Below are positions 8,573-16,580 of a stretch of 64,000 nucleotides of DNA, one piece after another; the first letter of the stretch is position 1, and each line of letters opens with the position of its first letter. The notes beneath the pieces were generated by a model. That model made no database searches. It saw only the letters and a program-made list of their open reading frames with translations, and had not been told where the DNA came from. The position numbers and the translations under genes were made by a program. Source of the stretch: Shimia marina. GTDB lineage: Bacteria > Pseudomonadota > Alphaproteobacteria > Rhodobacterales > Rhodobacteraceae. The stretch covers positions 107,920 to 171,919 of the forward strand of contig NZ_CYPW01000024.1 in the NCBI RefSeq assembly GCF_001458175.1. The letters are read 5' to 3'.

Positions 8573-9831
8573 CAGTTCAACTTCACACCCTCTCCAATGG
8601 GTTTCGCATCGTAACAGAACATATGCCCGGGCTGGAAAGCGCCTCAATTGGCATCTGGGTGAGCGCGGGCGGGCGTCATGAACGCGCCCCACAGAATGGC
8701 ATTGCCCATTTTCTGGAGCATATGGCCTTCAAAGGCACCAAACGGCGCAATGCACTTGAGATTGCGGAAACCATCGAGGATGTGGGGGGCTATATCAACG
8801 CCTATACCAGCCGCGAGGTGACCGCCTATTACGCGCGCGTGCTCAAGGATGATGTTGCGCTGGCGCTGGATGTGGTGGGAGACATTGTGCTGAACCCGAT
8901 CTTTGATCCCAATGAGATCGAAGTGGAGCGGGGGGTGATCCTTCAGGAGATCGGTCAGGCGCTCGACACACCGGATGACGTGATTTTTGACTGGCTGCAG
9001 GAGCGTGCTTATCCCGATCAGCCGATGGGGCGCACCATTCTGGGCGAAGACGATCACGTGCGCAGTTTTGGGCGCGAAGATCTGTCACGCTTTGTCACGG
9101 AGCACTATCGCCCGGAACGGATGATCCTTGCTGCGGCAGGGGGCGTGGATCACGAGGAAATCGTGCGTTTGGCCGAAGAGATGTTTGGCCATCTGGAGCG
9201 TGGCCCGCTGATCGAGGTGGTGCCGGCGCAGTTTTCCGGGGGCGAATACCGCACCGAAAAAGCGCTGGAGCAGGCGCATTTTGCGATTGGGTTTGAAAGC
9301 CCGGATTATTGCAGTCCGGATATTTACACGGCGCAGATTTATTCCACCGCTCTGGGTGGGGGCATGTCGAGCCGCCTGTTTCAGGAAGTGCGCGAAAAGC
9401 GGGGGCTGTGCTATTCGATCTTTGCACAAACCGGTGCCTACGCGGATACGGGCATGACCACGATCTATGCGGGCACCTCTGGGGCGCAGATCGCGGAGCT
9501 GGCGGAAATCACCATTGATGAGCTCAAACGCGCGGCGGAAGACATGAACGCGATTGAGATCGCGCGGGCGCGCACGCAGATGAAGGCGGGGCTGCTCATG
9601 GGGCTGGAAAGCCCGTCAAGCCGGGCGGAACGGCTGGCGCGGATGCTGGCGATCTGGGGACATATCCCCAGCCTGCCAGAAACCGTCACGCGAATTGATG
9701 CGGTGTCAGATGAAGATGTGCGCCGCTTTGCCGAGCAGATGGCCAGCAAGGCCCGCAGCGCCATGGCGCTTTATGGGCCTGTGTCCGGCGCGCCTGCTCT
9801 TGAGGCGCTGGAAGAGAGGCGCGCGGCCTGA
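8569..9831 (+). CDS. M16 family zinc peptidase (processing-peptidase-like)
   Basis: Pitrilysin-family metallopeptidase close to the mitochondrial processing peptidase beta subunit. The inverted zinc motif HxxEH is at residues 47-51 (HFLEH), and the third ligand is Glu127 in ILQEI, 76 residues downstream as the family requires. The SRLFQEVREKRGLCYSI block of the C-terminal half is present. The 420-residue length fits. The start is TTG and overlaps the thrC stop (TTGA). Its own stop overlaps the next ATG. Substrate unknown. Confidence 0.92.
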   Translation: MTVQLHTLSNGFRIVTEHMPGLESASIGIWVSAGGRHERAPQNGIAHFLEHMAFKGTKRRNALEIAETIEDVGGYINAYTSREVTAYYARVLKDDVALALDVVGDIVLNPIFDPNEIEVERGVILQEIGQALDTPDDVIFDWLQERAYPDQPMGRTILGEDDHVRSFGREDLSRFVTEHYRPERMILAAAGGVDHEEIVRLAEEMFGHLERGPLIEVVPAQFSGGEYRTEKALEQAHFAIGFESPDYCSPDIYTAQIYSTALGGGMSSRLFQEVREKRGLCYSIFAQTGAYADTGMTTIYAGTSGAQIAELAEITIDELKRAAEDMNAIEIARARTQMKAGLLMGLESPSSRAERLARMLAIWGHIPSLPETVTRIDAVSDEDVRRFAEQMASKARSAMALYGPVSGAPALEALEERRAA

Positions 9832-10421
9832 TGCTTCTGACGCGCCGCAAGGTACGGATTGAAACCGACCGGCTGACGCTGCGGCCGCCCATTCACGCGG
9901 ATTTTCGCGCCTGGGCGGAACTGCGCAGCGCCAGTGCAGGGTTTCTGGTGCCTTGGGAGCCGATTTGGGCGGCCACACATCTGAGCCGTAAGAGCTTCAC
10001 CAACCGTGTCTACTGGGCGCAGCGGTCCATTGCGAATGACACGGCGGTGCCGCTGTTCATGGTGCGGCGTGAAGATGAGGCCTTGGTGGGCGCCATCACA
10101 CTGGACAATATCCGCCGCGGCCCCGCACAGGCCGGGACGCTGGGCTATTGGGTTGGGCAGAAATTTGCGCGCAAAGGCTATATGAGTGAAGCCATTGAGG
10201 CGGTGGTGCATCATGCCTTCACGCGGCTGGATCTGAGCCGCATCGAGGCGGCCTGCCTGCCGGAAAACACCCCCAGCCGGGGTGTTTTGGAAAAGTCCGG
10301 CTTCAAGTACGAAGGCGTGGCGCAGAGCTATTTGCAGATCAATGGCCGCTGGCGCACCCATGTGCTTTATGCGGCTTTGCGCCATGATCGGCGCGGGCGC
10401 ACTCTTGCCGGGCAGGCCTGA
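9831..10421 (+). CDS. GNAT acetyltransferase, RimJ/RimL-like
   Basis: A 196-residue GNAT protein of the ribosomal-protein N-acetyltransferase type. It has the N-terminal TDRLTLRPP strand, LGYWVGQKFARKGYMSEA (acetyl-CoA loop region), and the FTRLDLSRIEA-CLPENTPSRGVLEKSGF block typical of RimJ/RimL. The ATG overlaps the stop of the M16 gene (TGATG), so it belongs to the same transcript. A target such as ribosomal protein S5 is plausible for RimJ but cannot be read from the sequence. Confidence 0.88.
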   Translation: MLLTRRKVRIETDRLTLRPPIHADFRAWAELRSASAGFLVPWEPIWAATHLSRKSFTNRVYWAQRSIANDTAVPLFMVRREDEALVGAITLDNIRRGPAQAGTLGYWVGQKFARKGYMSEAIEAVVHHAFTRLDLSRIEAACLPENTPSRGVLEKSGFKYEGVAQSYLQINGRWRTHVLYAALRHDRRGRTLAGQA

Positions 10422-10461
10422 CCCCTAGACGTTGACTTATATGCGGTCTAATCCTGCGGGT

Positions 10462-11865
10462 ATGACTTTGACTGATGCCACTCCCGCTTTTGTTGATGCG
10501 CTTGCTGCGCAGTTGCCTGAGGATACGCTGCGCGCGCCAGAAGCCCGCTATCTGGAAGAGCCGCGCGGGCGCTACTTTGGGCAGGCGGGTGTCGTGGCCC
10601 TGCCGCGGAATGTGGAAGAGGTCTCCACAATCGTGGCGGCGTGTCACGTGGCGCATGTGCCCGTCGTGCCCTATGGCGGCGGCACAGGGCTTGTGGGTGG
10701 TCAGGTGAAGACCGAGGGGGCCGCGCCGGTCCTGCTGTCGTTGGAACGGATGAATGCGATCCGTGGAGTGTATCCTCTGGAAAATGTGCTGGTGGCGGAA
10801 GCCGGGGCCATTCTGGCGCAAGTGCAGGAGGCCGCAGAAGCGGCGGATCGGCTGTTCCCCTTGTCATTGGGTTCTGAAGGCTCCGCACGGATTGGGGGCA
10901 ATCTGGCGACCAATGCGGGCGGTGTGAATGTGCTGCGCTATGGCAATGCGCGCGACCTCTGCCTAGGGCTTGAGGCGGTGTTGCCGACTGGGGAAATTTG
11001 GCACGGTCTGACGCGGCTGCGCAAAGACAACACAGGTTATGATCTGCGCAATCTGCTTGTGGGGGCGGAGGGCACGCTTGGGGTGATCACCGCAGCGGCG
11101 CTTAAGCTCTATGCCTGCCCGCGCGCACAGGGCGCAGCGATCATGGCCGTGCGAGATGTGGAGGCGGCTTTGTCGCTGCTGGCGCTGGCCCGAGATTTGA
11201 TGGGCGAAACGGTGAGTGCCTTTGAACTCCTCAGCCAGCAGGGGTTTGCTTTTCTTCGGGAAACCCTGCCGCAGGTGCGTCTGCCTTTTGAAGAGGATCC
11301 GGAGTGGTCCGTGCTGGTGGATGTGGGCCTGCAGAGCGGCGCAGAGACCGCGCTTGAAGGGCTGTTTGAGGCCGCGCTGGAGGCCGGTCTGGTCACGGAT
11401 GGGGTGATTGCGCAGAGTGCGGCACAGCGGGCGGATTTCTGGACCCTGCGGGAGAGCATCCCCATCGCCAACAAACATATCGGGTCCGTGGCCAGCCATG
11501 ATATTTCGCTGCCGCTGGGAGCTTTGCCCGCTTTCATCGCAGAAGCTGGTGAAAAAATTCGGGCACAGGGGCCGTTTCGCATCAACTGCTTCGGGCATGT
11601 GGGCGATGGCAATCTGCATTTCAATGTCTTCCCGCCGCGGGGCGGGAACCGGCATGACTATGACGACATCCGCGCAGAGGTGAGCCGCAGCGTGCATGAT
11701 CTGGTGAAAGCCTATGGCGGATCGTTCAGCGCAGAACATGGGGTGGGGCGGCTTAAGGTGGCAGATTTGCAGACCTATGGCGACCCAAGCCGCCTTGCGG
11801 CGATGCGCGCCATCAAGGCTGCGCTGGATCCACATGGGATCATGAATCCGGGTGCGGTGCTTTGA
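10462..11865 (+). CDS. FAD-linked oxidase, GlcD/D-lactate dehydrogenase type
   Basis: Flavoprotein of the FAD_binding_4 / FAD-oxidase C-terminal family, which oxidises 2-hydroxy acids such as D-lactate, D-2-hydroxyglutarate or glycolate. The FAD-binding segment VPYGGGTGLVGGQ, the LGSEGSARIGGNLATNAGG block and GAEGTLGVITAA are clear. The C-terminal half has CFGHVGDGNLHFN and a final GSFSAEHGVGRLK, with AAMRAIKAALDPHGIMNPG at the end. The frame stays open to a TTG at 10432 and an ATG at 10441; I prefer the ATG at 10462 (MTLTDATPAF), which gives 467 residues. Substrate not assignable. Confidence 0.88.
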   Translation: MTLTDATPAFVDALAAQLPEDTLRAPEARYLEEPRGRYFGQAGVVALPRNVEEVSTIVAACHVAHVPVVPYGGGTGLVGGQVKTEGAAPVLLSLERMNAIRGVYPLENVLVAEAGAILAQVQEAAEAADRLFPLSLGSEGSARIGGNLATNAGGVNVLRYGNARDLCLGLEAVLPTGEIWHGLTRLRKDNTGYDLRNLLVGAEGTLGVITAAALKLYACPRAQGAAIMAVRDVEAALSLLALARDLMGETVSAFELLSQQGFAFLRETLPQVRLPFEEDPEWSVLVDVGLQSGAETALEGLFEAALEAGLVTDGVIAQSAAQRADFWTLRESIPIANKHIGSVASHDISLPLGALPAFIAEAGEKIRAQGPFRINCFGHVGDGNLHFNVFPPRGGNRHDYDDIRAEVSRSVHDLVKAYGGSFSAEHGVGRLKVADLQTYGDPSRLAAMRAIKAALDPHGIMNPGAVL

Positions 11866-11913
11866 CCACCGCACGCCGGTTTTTGCGCATTTGGGCTAAG
11901 CCATAGCTCCTAA

Positions 11914-11933
11914 GGTTGCCCCGAGGGGCAGCC
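11914..11933 (-). terminator. Hairpin after apt, between convergent genes
   Basis: A 9-bp stem (GGTTGCCCC with GGGGCAGCC, one wobble, GA loop) lies 6 bp past the apt stop and 49 bp past the FAD-oxidase stop. It has no long T-run on either side, so termination strength is doubtful. Confidence 0.45.
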
Positions 11934-11938
11934 TGTGT

Positions 11939-12493
11939 TCAGAGACCGTCGAATTCACAAAGCACGGAGACATCCATGCCCATGTCTTCGAGTTTCTTGC
12001 GACCGCCCAGTTCAGGCAGGTCGATGATGAAGGCGCAGCTGATGATTTCGCCGCCCAGACGCTCAATCAGCTTGATGCCTGCTTCTGCGGTGCCACCGGT
12101 GGCCAAGAGATCGTCCACCACCAACACCTGTTCGCCGGGCTGAATGGCATCATCGTGGATTTCCACAATCGCTTCGCCATATTCCAGTTTGTAGTCCTGA
12201 GAAATGGTGGTGCCGGGCAGTTTGCCCTTTTTGCGGATCGGCACAAAGCCGACGCTGAGCTGGTGGGCAATGGCACCGCCAAGGATGAACCCGCGCGCTT
12301 CCAGCCCGACAACCTTGTCGATGCGAATGCCTGCATAAGGGTGCAGCATCTGGTCAATGGCCATGCGGAAGCCACGTGGGTCTGCAAACAGCGTGGTGAC
12401 ATCGCGGAACATGATCCCTTCATGTGGGAAGTCCACAATGGTGCGGATGTAGTCTTTGACATTGGCGCTTTTGCGCTGTGTGCTTTTCAGCAT
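11939..12493 (-). CDS. apt: Adenine phosphoribosyltransferase
   Basis: Purine-salvage enzyme that joins adenine to PRPP to give AMP. The PRPP-binding motif [17 protein letters not shown] is intact, as is the [17 protein letters not shown] segment. The protein starts [19 protein letters not shown] from the ATG at 12493, with GGGGA upstream (184 residues). The frame is open 11 codons further but that start has no better ribosome site. Upstream on the same strand is a 41-residue peptide gene. Confidence 0.95.
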   Translation of the reverse strand: MLKSTQRKSANVKDYIRTIVDFPHEGIMFRDVTTLFADPRGFRMAIDQMLHPYAGIRIDKVVGLEARGFILGGAIAHQLSVGFVPIRKKGKLPGTTISQDYKLEYGEAIVEIHDDAIQPGEQVLVVDDLLATGGTAEAGIKLIERLGGEIISCAFIIDLPELGGRKKLEDMGMDVSVLCEFDGL

Positions 12494-12569
12494 CAGAAGT
12501 CCCCATGAAGCTGTGAATATCGTCATGGGTTTTGACCGATGCGCCCCCTCAGTGCAAGGCGCGAGTTGC

Positions 12570-12695
12570 TTAACGGCTCAGGCTGGTACGATAGCGTTTG
12601 AGCCGATACATGGTGTTGCTCAACCAGCGGGCATGGGGCTTATGCCAATCAAGGCGGTCGTTTACGAGAATGGTCTTGGCGGTGTGAATGTTCAT
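12570..12695 (-). CDS. Putative 41-residue basic peptide
   Basis: A short frame beginning [20 protein letters not shown], with many Arg, Lys and His residues and ending RYRTSLSR. The ATG has a strong AAAGGAAA ribosome site at ideal spacing, rare in these intergenic regions and the main reason to believe it. It lies 76 bp before apt on the same strand and diverges from a ribbon-helix-helix-like gene; the two share a region with AT-rich direct repeats. It does not look like DUF1127 despite its size and charge. Function unknown. Confidence 0.6.
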   Translation of the reverse strand: MNIHTAKTILVNDRLDWHKPHARWLSNTMYRLKRYRTSLSR

Positions 12696-12740
12696 TTTTA
12701 TTTCCTTTCTGCAAATGCCTCTGATATTTTTGCCTAGACT

Positions 12741-12760
12741 GTGTATATAAAGTGTATATA
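12741..12760. promoter_or_regulatory. AT-rich direct repeat, candidate operator
   Basis: GTGTATATA occurs at 12741-12749 and again at 12752-12760, 11 bp apart, that is one helical turn. The site lies about 45 bp from both divergent starts (12695 minus, 12802 plus). Tandem half-sites one turn apart are typical of ribbon-helix-helix operators, and the plus-strand gene encodes such a protein. A weak plus promoter (TTGCCT at 12730, TGTATA at 12753, 17-bp spacing) would overlap it. Confidence 0.5.
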
Positions 12761-12801
12761 CGAATGAAAAAATCAAGACCTGATATGCAGTGGGGATTTG
12801 C

Positions 12802-13017
12802 ATGGGACAGTTGGATCGCGCCGAAGACGCCAAGAAAGCCGCTGCAAAGGCGGAGGAGAAGTCCAGAAAGAAAGCGAAAAAGGACAGTCAGCTGGTGCTG
12901 CGTCTGGACAAGGACGAACGGGATGCTTTTGTTGAGCTGTGCAAGGAACTTGATACCAGCGCTGCACGCGAAATTCGCGGATTTATCCGTAAGTTCATGA
13001 AAAAAAACGGTTCCTGA
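12802..13017 (+). CDS. Ribbon-helix-helix-like small protein
   Basis: A 71-residue protein with a highly charged N-terminus (about residues 6-30, many Lys, Glu, Ala) and a C-terminal half that fits the ribbon-helix-helix pattern: a short strand QLVLRLD, helix A KDERDAFVELCKEL, a turn at DTSAA, helix B REIRGFIRKFMKKN. Such proteins are often autoregulators or antitoxins. I chose the ATG at 12802, preceded by GGGGA; a GTG lies four codons upstream. No recognisable toxin follows; the divergent 41-residue peptide is the only close partner. Confidence 0.75.
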   Translation: MGQLDRAEDAKKAAAKAEEKSRKKAKKDSQLVLRLDKDERDAFVELCKELDTSAAREIRGFIRKFMKKNGS

Positions 13018-13065
13018 CAAGTCGTGGAACCTGACAGAGTGCTGTGCTTGAGGCCGCGCCGCTGG

Positions 13066-13695
13066 TTAGGCAGCGCGTTTGAGGGTTGCCGTCAAAATGC
13101 CCATGCCCATAAGAGTAACGCCGCCGCCCCGTGTGAGCCCACGCATCACTTTTGGGCTTGAGATGCGGCTGCGCATTTTGTCCGCCAAAAGCGCATAGGC
13201 CAGCGCGTTCAAGGCGGCCAAAGTGACAAAGGTGCTGATAAAAATGGCAAATTGCGGCAGCATTGGTGCCTGCGGTGACAGAAACTGCGGCACGAAGGCG
13301 ATGAAAAACCCGATGCTTTTCGGATTGAGCGCGGTGACAGCCGCCGCATGCCCAAAGACGCCCCGGCCCGGCAGGTCTGACGCGCGGCTGATATCGGCGA
13401 GGCTGGCGTTGCCCGCGCTGCGCAGCATTTTATAGCCCAGCCACATCAGATAGGCGGCTCCAAGCCATTTGAGCACCATAAATGCCGTGGCCGATGCCAG
13501 TACAATTGCGCCCAGCCCCATCAAGGACGCGCTCATTGCGATGAGGTCTCCAAATGCCACGCCTGCTGCGGTGGCCACGGCCACTTTACGCCCCTGTGTC
13601 AGCGCATAACTCAGCACCAAAAGGATGGTCGGACCGGGGATCAACAGCAGGGCTGTGGAAGCGGCAACAAAAGTCAGCCAGAGATCAAAGGACAT
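13066..13695 (-). CDS. LysE/RhtB family exporter
   Basis: Amino-acid exporter of the LysE family, with about six membrane helices in 209 residues. The family signature GPTILLVLSYALTQGRKVAVATAAGVAFGD is split across the first loop (IPGPTILLVLSYALTQG), and LGAAYLMWLGYKMLRS is present near residue 80. Substrates of this subgroup include lysine, threonine and homoserine lactone, but cannot be told from sequence. It stands alone, with its ATG at 13695. Confidence 0.92.
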   Translation of the reverse strand: MSFDLWLTFVAASTALLLIPGPTILLVLSYALTQGRKVAVATAAGVAFGDLIAMSASLMGLGAIVLASATAFMVLKWLGAAYLMWLGYKMLRSAGNASLADISRASDLPGRGVFGHAAAVTALNPKSIGFFIAFVPQFLSPQAPMLPQFAIFISTFVTLAALNALAYALLADKMRSRISSPKVMRGLTRGGGVTLMGMGILTATLKRAA

Positions 13696-13881
13696 AGAAG
13701 GGCCTGTACAAAGTGAACAGCCCCATCAATCGCTCTATCGCGTTCAAGGTCAATAGGGTTGCGTCTATGCGTTTCGCGTCATGGCCGTGCCAGCCACTTT
13801 GGGGTCAGGTTCCCCAGAGGCGACAAAATACGGCGGCTATATTACGATGGTCCTTATTTTGTTGATTTTTGGAGATGAGTG

Positions 13882-14001
13882 ATGAGATTTGTTATTCTCG
13901 TGTTAGGCATTTCGCTGGCCGTCGCGGCGAGCTCGGTTTGGGCTCAAAGCTGCCCGGATGGCATGTACAAATGCGGCGGCACGCTGTGCTGTCCGAAGTG
14001 A
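13882..14001 (+). CDS. Secreted Cys-rich mini-protein (39 aa)
   Basis: A 39-residue frame with a clean Sec signal peptide: MRFVILVLGISLAVAASSVWA, with a signal-peptidase I site after residue 21 (VWA). The predicted mature part is only 18 residues, QSCPDGMYKCGGTLCCPK, with four Cys at 24, 31, 36 and 37. GGAG lies 10 bp before the ATG. The next gene begins 7 bp after the stop, so the two are almost certainly cotranscribed. Two disulfides would give a compact knot. I do not recognise the family. Confidence 0.7.
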   Translation: MRFVILVLGISLAVAASSVWAQSCPDGMYKCGGTLCCPK

Positions 14002-14008
14002 GGGCAGC

Positions 14009-14662
14009 ATGCGTAAAATTTATCTTTGGTGCGGCGTGGGGGCGATTGGCGCTTATGCGATTGCTAGCCACTTATTCTTTGATGCAGATGAGCATGATCT
14101 GTTGCAGATCAAGCAGATGAATGCGGCGAGCGCGTTTCATCAACCTGATCCAGGAGATGTCTATGCCTTTCACAATGAGCATAAATCCTGGAGCGCGACC
14201 CCAGTGTGCGCCTTGCACGAGGCGCAGGCAGAAACTGCCTCTGATTTGGGCACGCTCAAGGGGGTGAACCATTGGGGGGGCGCGATCAATGCCGCTTTGG
14301 GTTCAATGAACAGCGCCACCAATGCATCGCTGTTTTCTGTTTTTCAGGTGCGCAATGCCGAGCGGAAGTGGACGTTTGAAAAATTTTTCCGATCGAGTGA
14401 TTTGGAGACGCCAATTGACTTTAAATGTCTGGCGGACGCGAACCAGAAATCGACTGATCCCACATGGACGGTCTTTGTGGTCGATAGTGTTTATGAACCA
14501 ACAGACCAAAATATGCAGCCCTTGGTGATGTTTAAGAAAGTTCCGGTCCAGCCGATCGATTGCGCGCCAAACTGTCCGGGCAATATGAGTCTTGCAGAAA
14601 TCGTGCGCTCAAGTCGGGTGGCCAAAATCAAACACGAGTGGGAAATGGTTATGATCCATTAA
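14009..14662 (+). CDS. Hypothetical membrane-anchored protein
   Basis: A 217-residue protein that I do not recognise. It begins MRKIYLWCGVGAIGAYAIASHLF, a membrane anchor or uncleaved signal, followed by a polar domain. Four Cys lie in the exported part, two in DCAPNCPG near the C-terminus, which suggests disulfides. The ATG at 14009 has GAGGG upstream and follows the Cys-rich mini-protein gene after 7 bp. Codon use is somewhat less GC-rich than in neighbours, which could mean transfer. It may act with, or export, the mini-protein, but that is only inferred from position. Confidence 0.75.
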   Translation: MRKIYLWCGVGAIGAYAIASHLFFDADEHDLLQIKQMNAASAFHQPDPGDVYAFHNEHKSWSATPVCALHEAQAETASDLGTLKGVNHWGGAINAALGSMNSATNASLFSVFQVRNAERKWTFEKFFRSSDLETPIDFKCLADANQKSTDPTWTVFVVDSVYEPTDQNMQPLVMFKKVPVQPIDCAPNCPGNMSLAEIVRSSRVAKIKHEWEMVMIH

Positions 14663-14716
14663 AGCGCTCCGCCTCTTTGGTGGAGTGACGGCGCGCTGTT
14701 TATTGTGCTGACAGGC

Positions 14717-15601
14717 TTACAGCACACGTCCTGCCACGGCGTCCAGCTTGGCGACCATAGCAGGATCGCGTTTGTCCGGGGCGGTGAGAATGGCAAACTC
14801 AAGGGCCTTGTCACAGCCATGTGCGCACTCTGCGCGCGTGGCGCCCAAAAGGGCGGGCAGGCGGCCTACGAGATCGCGGGCTTTGCTGGCGTTGCCTGTG
14901 AGGGTGGCGATGATTTCGGTCACATCCACTTCGCCATGTTCGGGGTGCCAGCTGTCATAATCAGTGACCATTGCCACGGAGGCATAACAAAGCTCGGCTT
15001 CGCGGGCCAGTTTGGCCTCGGGCATATTGGTCATGCCGATCACATCTGCGCCCCAGCTTTCGCGATACATTTTGCTTTCCGCCAAGGTGGAGAATTGCGG
15101 GCCTTCCATGGCCAGATAGGTGCCGCCTTTGTGCACCTTGATGCCAGCCTCTGTGGCGGCGGTGAAACAGGCGTCTGACAGGCGCGGACAGGTGGGGTGT
15201 GCCACGCTGACATGGGCCACAAGCCCTGGCCCAAAGAAAGATTTTTCACGGGCAAACGTGCGATCAATAAACTGATCTACAATGACAAAATCGCCCGGCG
15301 CCATTTCCTCGCGAAAGCTGCCCGTGGCGGAGACAGAGATCACATCGGTCACGCCAAGGCGTTTGAGGGCGTCGATGTTGGCCCGGTAGGGCACGGAGCT
15401 TGGCGTATGCACATGGCCCCGCCCATGGCGCGGCAGAAAGGCCATTTTTACACCGTTGAGCGTGCCTGTGAGGATTTGGTCGGAGGGTGTGTCAAAGGGG
15501 CTTTCCACGCTCTGCCAGCGGGCGTCTTCAAGGCCGTCGATATCATAGATGCCGGAGCCGCCGATCACAGCAATCATCGTCTCTTTCAAGGCCTCAGTCA
15601 T
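14717..15601 (-). CDS. mtnP: S-methyl-5'-thioadenosine phosphorylase
   Basis: Phosphorolysis of methylthioadenosine to adenine and methylthioribose-1-phosphate in the methionine salvage pathway. Family motifs are clear: IGGSGIYDIDGLED near the N-terminus, PRHGRGH, SVSATGSFREEM, and MEGPQFSTLAESKMYR followed by GADVIGMTNMPEAKLAREA and YASVAMVTDYD. I start at the ATG at 15601 (GGGAGA upstream, MTEALKETM), giving 294 residues. It links functionally to apt 2 kb away, since both handle adenine, but they are not in one operon. Confidence 0.95.
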   Translation of the reverse strand: MTEALKETMIAVIGGSGIYDIDGLEDARWQSVESPFDTPSDQILTGTLNGVKMAFLPRHGRGHVHTPSSVPYRANIDALKRLGVTDVISVSATGSFREEMAPGDFVIVDQFIDRTFAREKSFFGPGLVAHVSVAHPTCPRLSDACFTAATEAGIKVHKGGTYLAMEGPQFSTLAESKMYRESWGADVIGMTNMPEAKLAREAELCYASVAMVTDYDSWHPEHGEVDVTEIIATLTGNASKARDLVGRLPALLGATRAECAHGCDKALEFAILTAPDKRDPAMVAKLDAVAGRVL

Positions 15602-15735
15602 GGTTGTCTCCCAGTCGCATATGTTGGGTGAAGTCTTGGGGGGCTGCGTATGGAAATGCAAGGGAAAGGCGTGATGCGCAGAGGAGCGGAAGGCATATCG
15701 GGCGCGATCTGTCGCGAATTGTGCACCGCTGCCTG

Positions 15736-16293
15736 TTACGGCTGGCCCAGACCACGCTGCGCAAGCTGTGTGTTGTAGTCGGCATAGGCCTCTTCAAATC
15801 CGTTGAGGGACCAACTGAGGTCTTGCGACGTGCCATGGCTGTCACGGAAAGTGAAGCGAAATGCGCCCCCGGCCAGCATCTGCGCCAAAAGCGCCTCTGC
15901 GGCGGCATCTTCAAAGGTGCAGGAGGCCCCGGTGAGGCAGCCGAGCCGATTTGTGCGCCAGACAGAGACGCCGTCTCGCTCAATGCGGAAATTACCAGGA
16001 GCTGTGAACGTGCCAAACTCCATACCAAATTGCATGTCTGTGCCACCGTCTGCGCCGGATGTCAGAAAGAAAAACTGCGCTGCAAAATTGGGTTGCGGAG
16101 AAAAGACATCCACGCGCCGGATGTAGCAGCGTTGTGTCAGCTCTGCGCCTTCCTCCCGCTCATCGCAGATTGTGTTCCAGATGTTGTGGATTTCGTGATG
16201 TGTCACGCGCCAGTTGGAGGGGCGATCATTGCCCTCCTGATCCTGAGCGGCAAGGGGGGTGGCAAGCACCATCAGTGCGATCAGCCAGCGCAT
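15736..16293 (-). CDS. Secreted protein of unknown function
   Basis: A 185-residue protein with a Sec signal peptide, MRWLIALMVLATPLAAQ, from the ATG at 16293 (AAAGGA upstream). The mature part has an acidic start, two Cys pairs (near CDEREEGAELTQRC and CLTGASC), and a C-terminal DLSWSLNGFEEAYADY segment. The layout recalls the invasion-associated IalB family, where a Cys pair and a final GF-x-A segment are typical, but I am not certain. It precedes mtnP on the same strand after 134 bp. Confidence 0.72.
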   Translation of the reverse strand: MRWLIALMVLATPLAAQDQEGNDRPSNWRVTHHEIHNIWNTICDEREEGAELTQRCYIRRVDVFSPQPNFAAQFFFLTSGADGGTDMQFGMEFGTFTAPGNFRIERDGVSVWRTNRLGCLTGASCTFEDAAAEALLAQMLAGGAFRFTFRDSHGTSQDLSWSLNGFEEAYADYNTQLAQRGLGQP

Positions 16294-16580
16294 GGGCTTT
16301 GTCCTTTGATGTGGGCAACTCTGGGTATGTGGCAACCTGAGCGGGTGATTGTCTATTCACGTTCACGCAGTTTTTCGTGAAGGCGCGCCCGAGCTGCGGG
16401 GATTTGCCAAGCGCCGCTCGCGCGCGCAGAGCGGCCGCCGTTGCCCGACGATCTGGCGGTTGCGGGTATTTCTGGCGGGCCGGCCGGTGGGCGCAAACGA
16501 CAGAACCCTTGTGTGACAAGGCGGTTGCGGGTAGGGACCAAGCAAAGCGAACTCATCCCCAAGACACGAAGGTAGCCCCA

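Noticed and set aside
16377..16580. N-terminal extension of the SulP protein
   Set aside because: The extension is Arg/Ala-rich with no homology, while ATG 16581 has a ribosome site and fits the family start.
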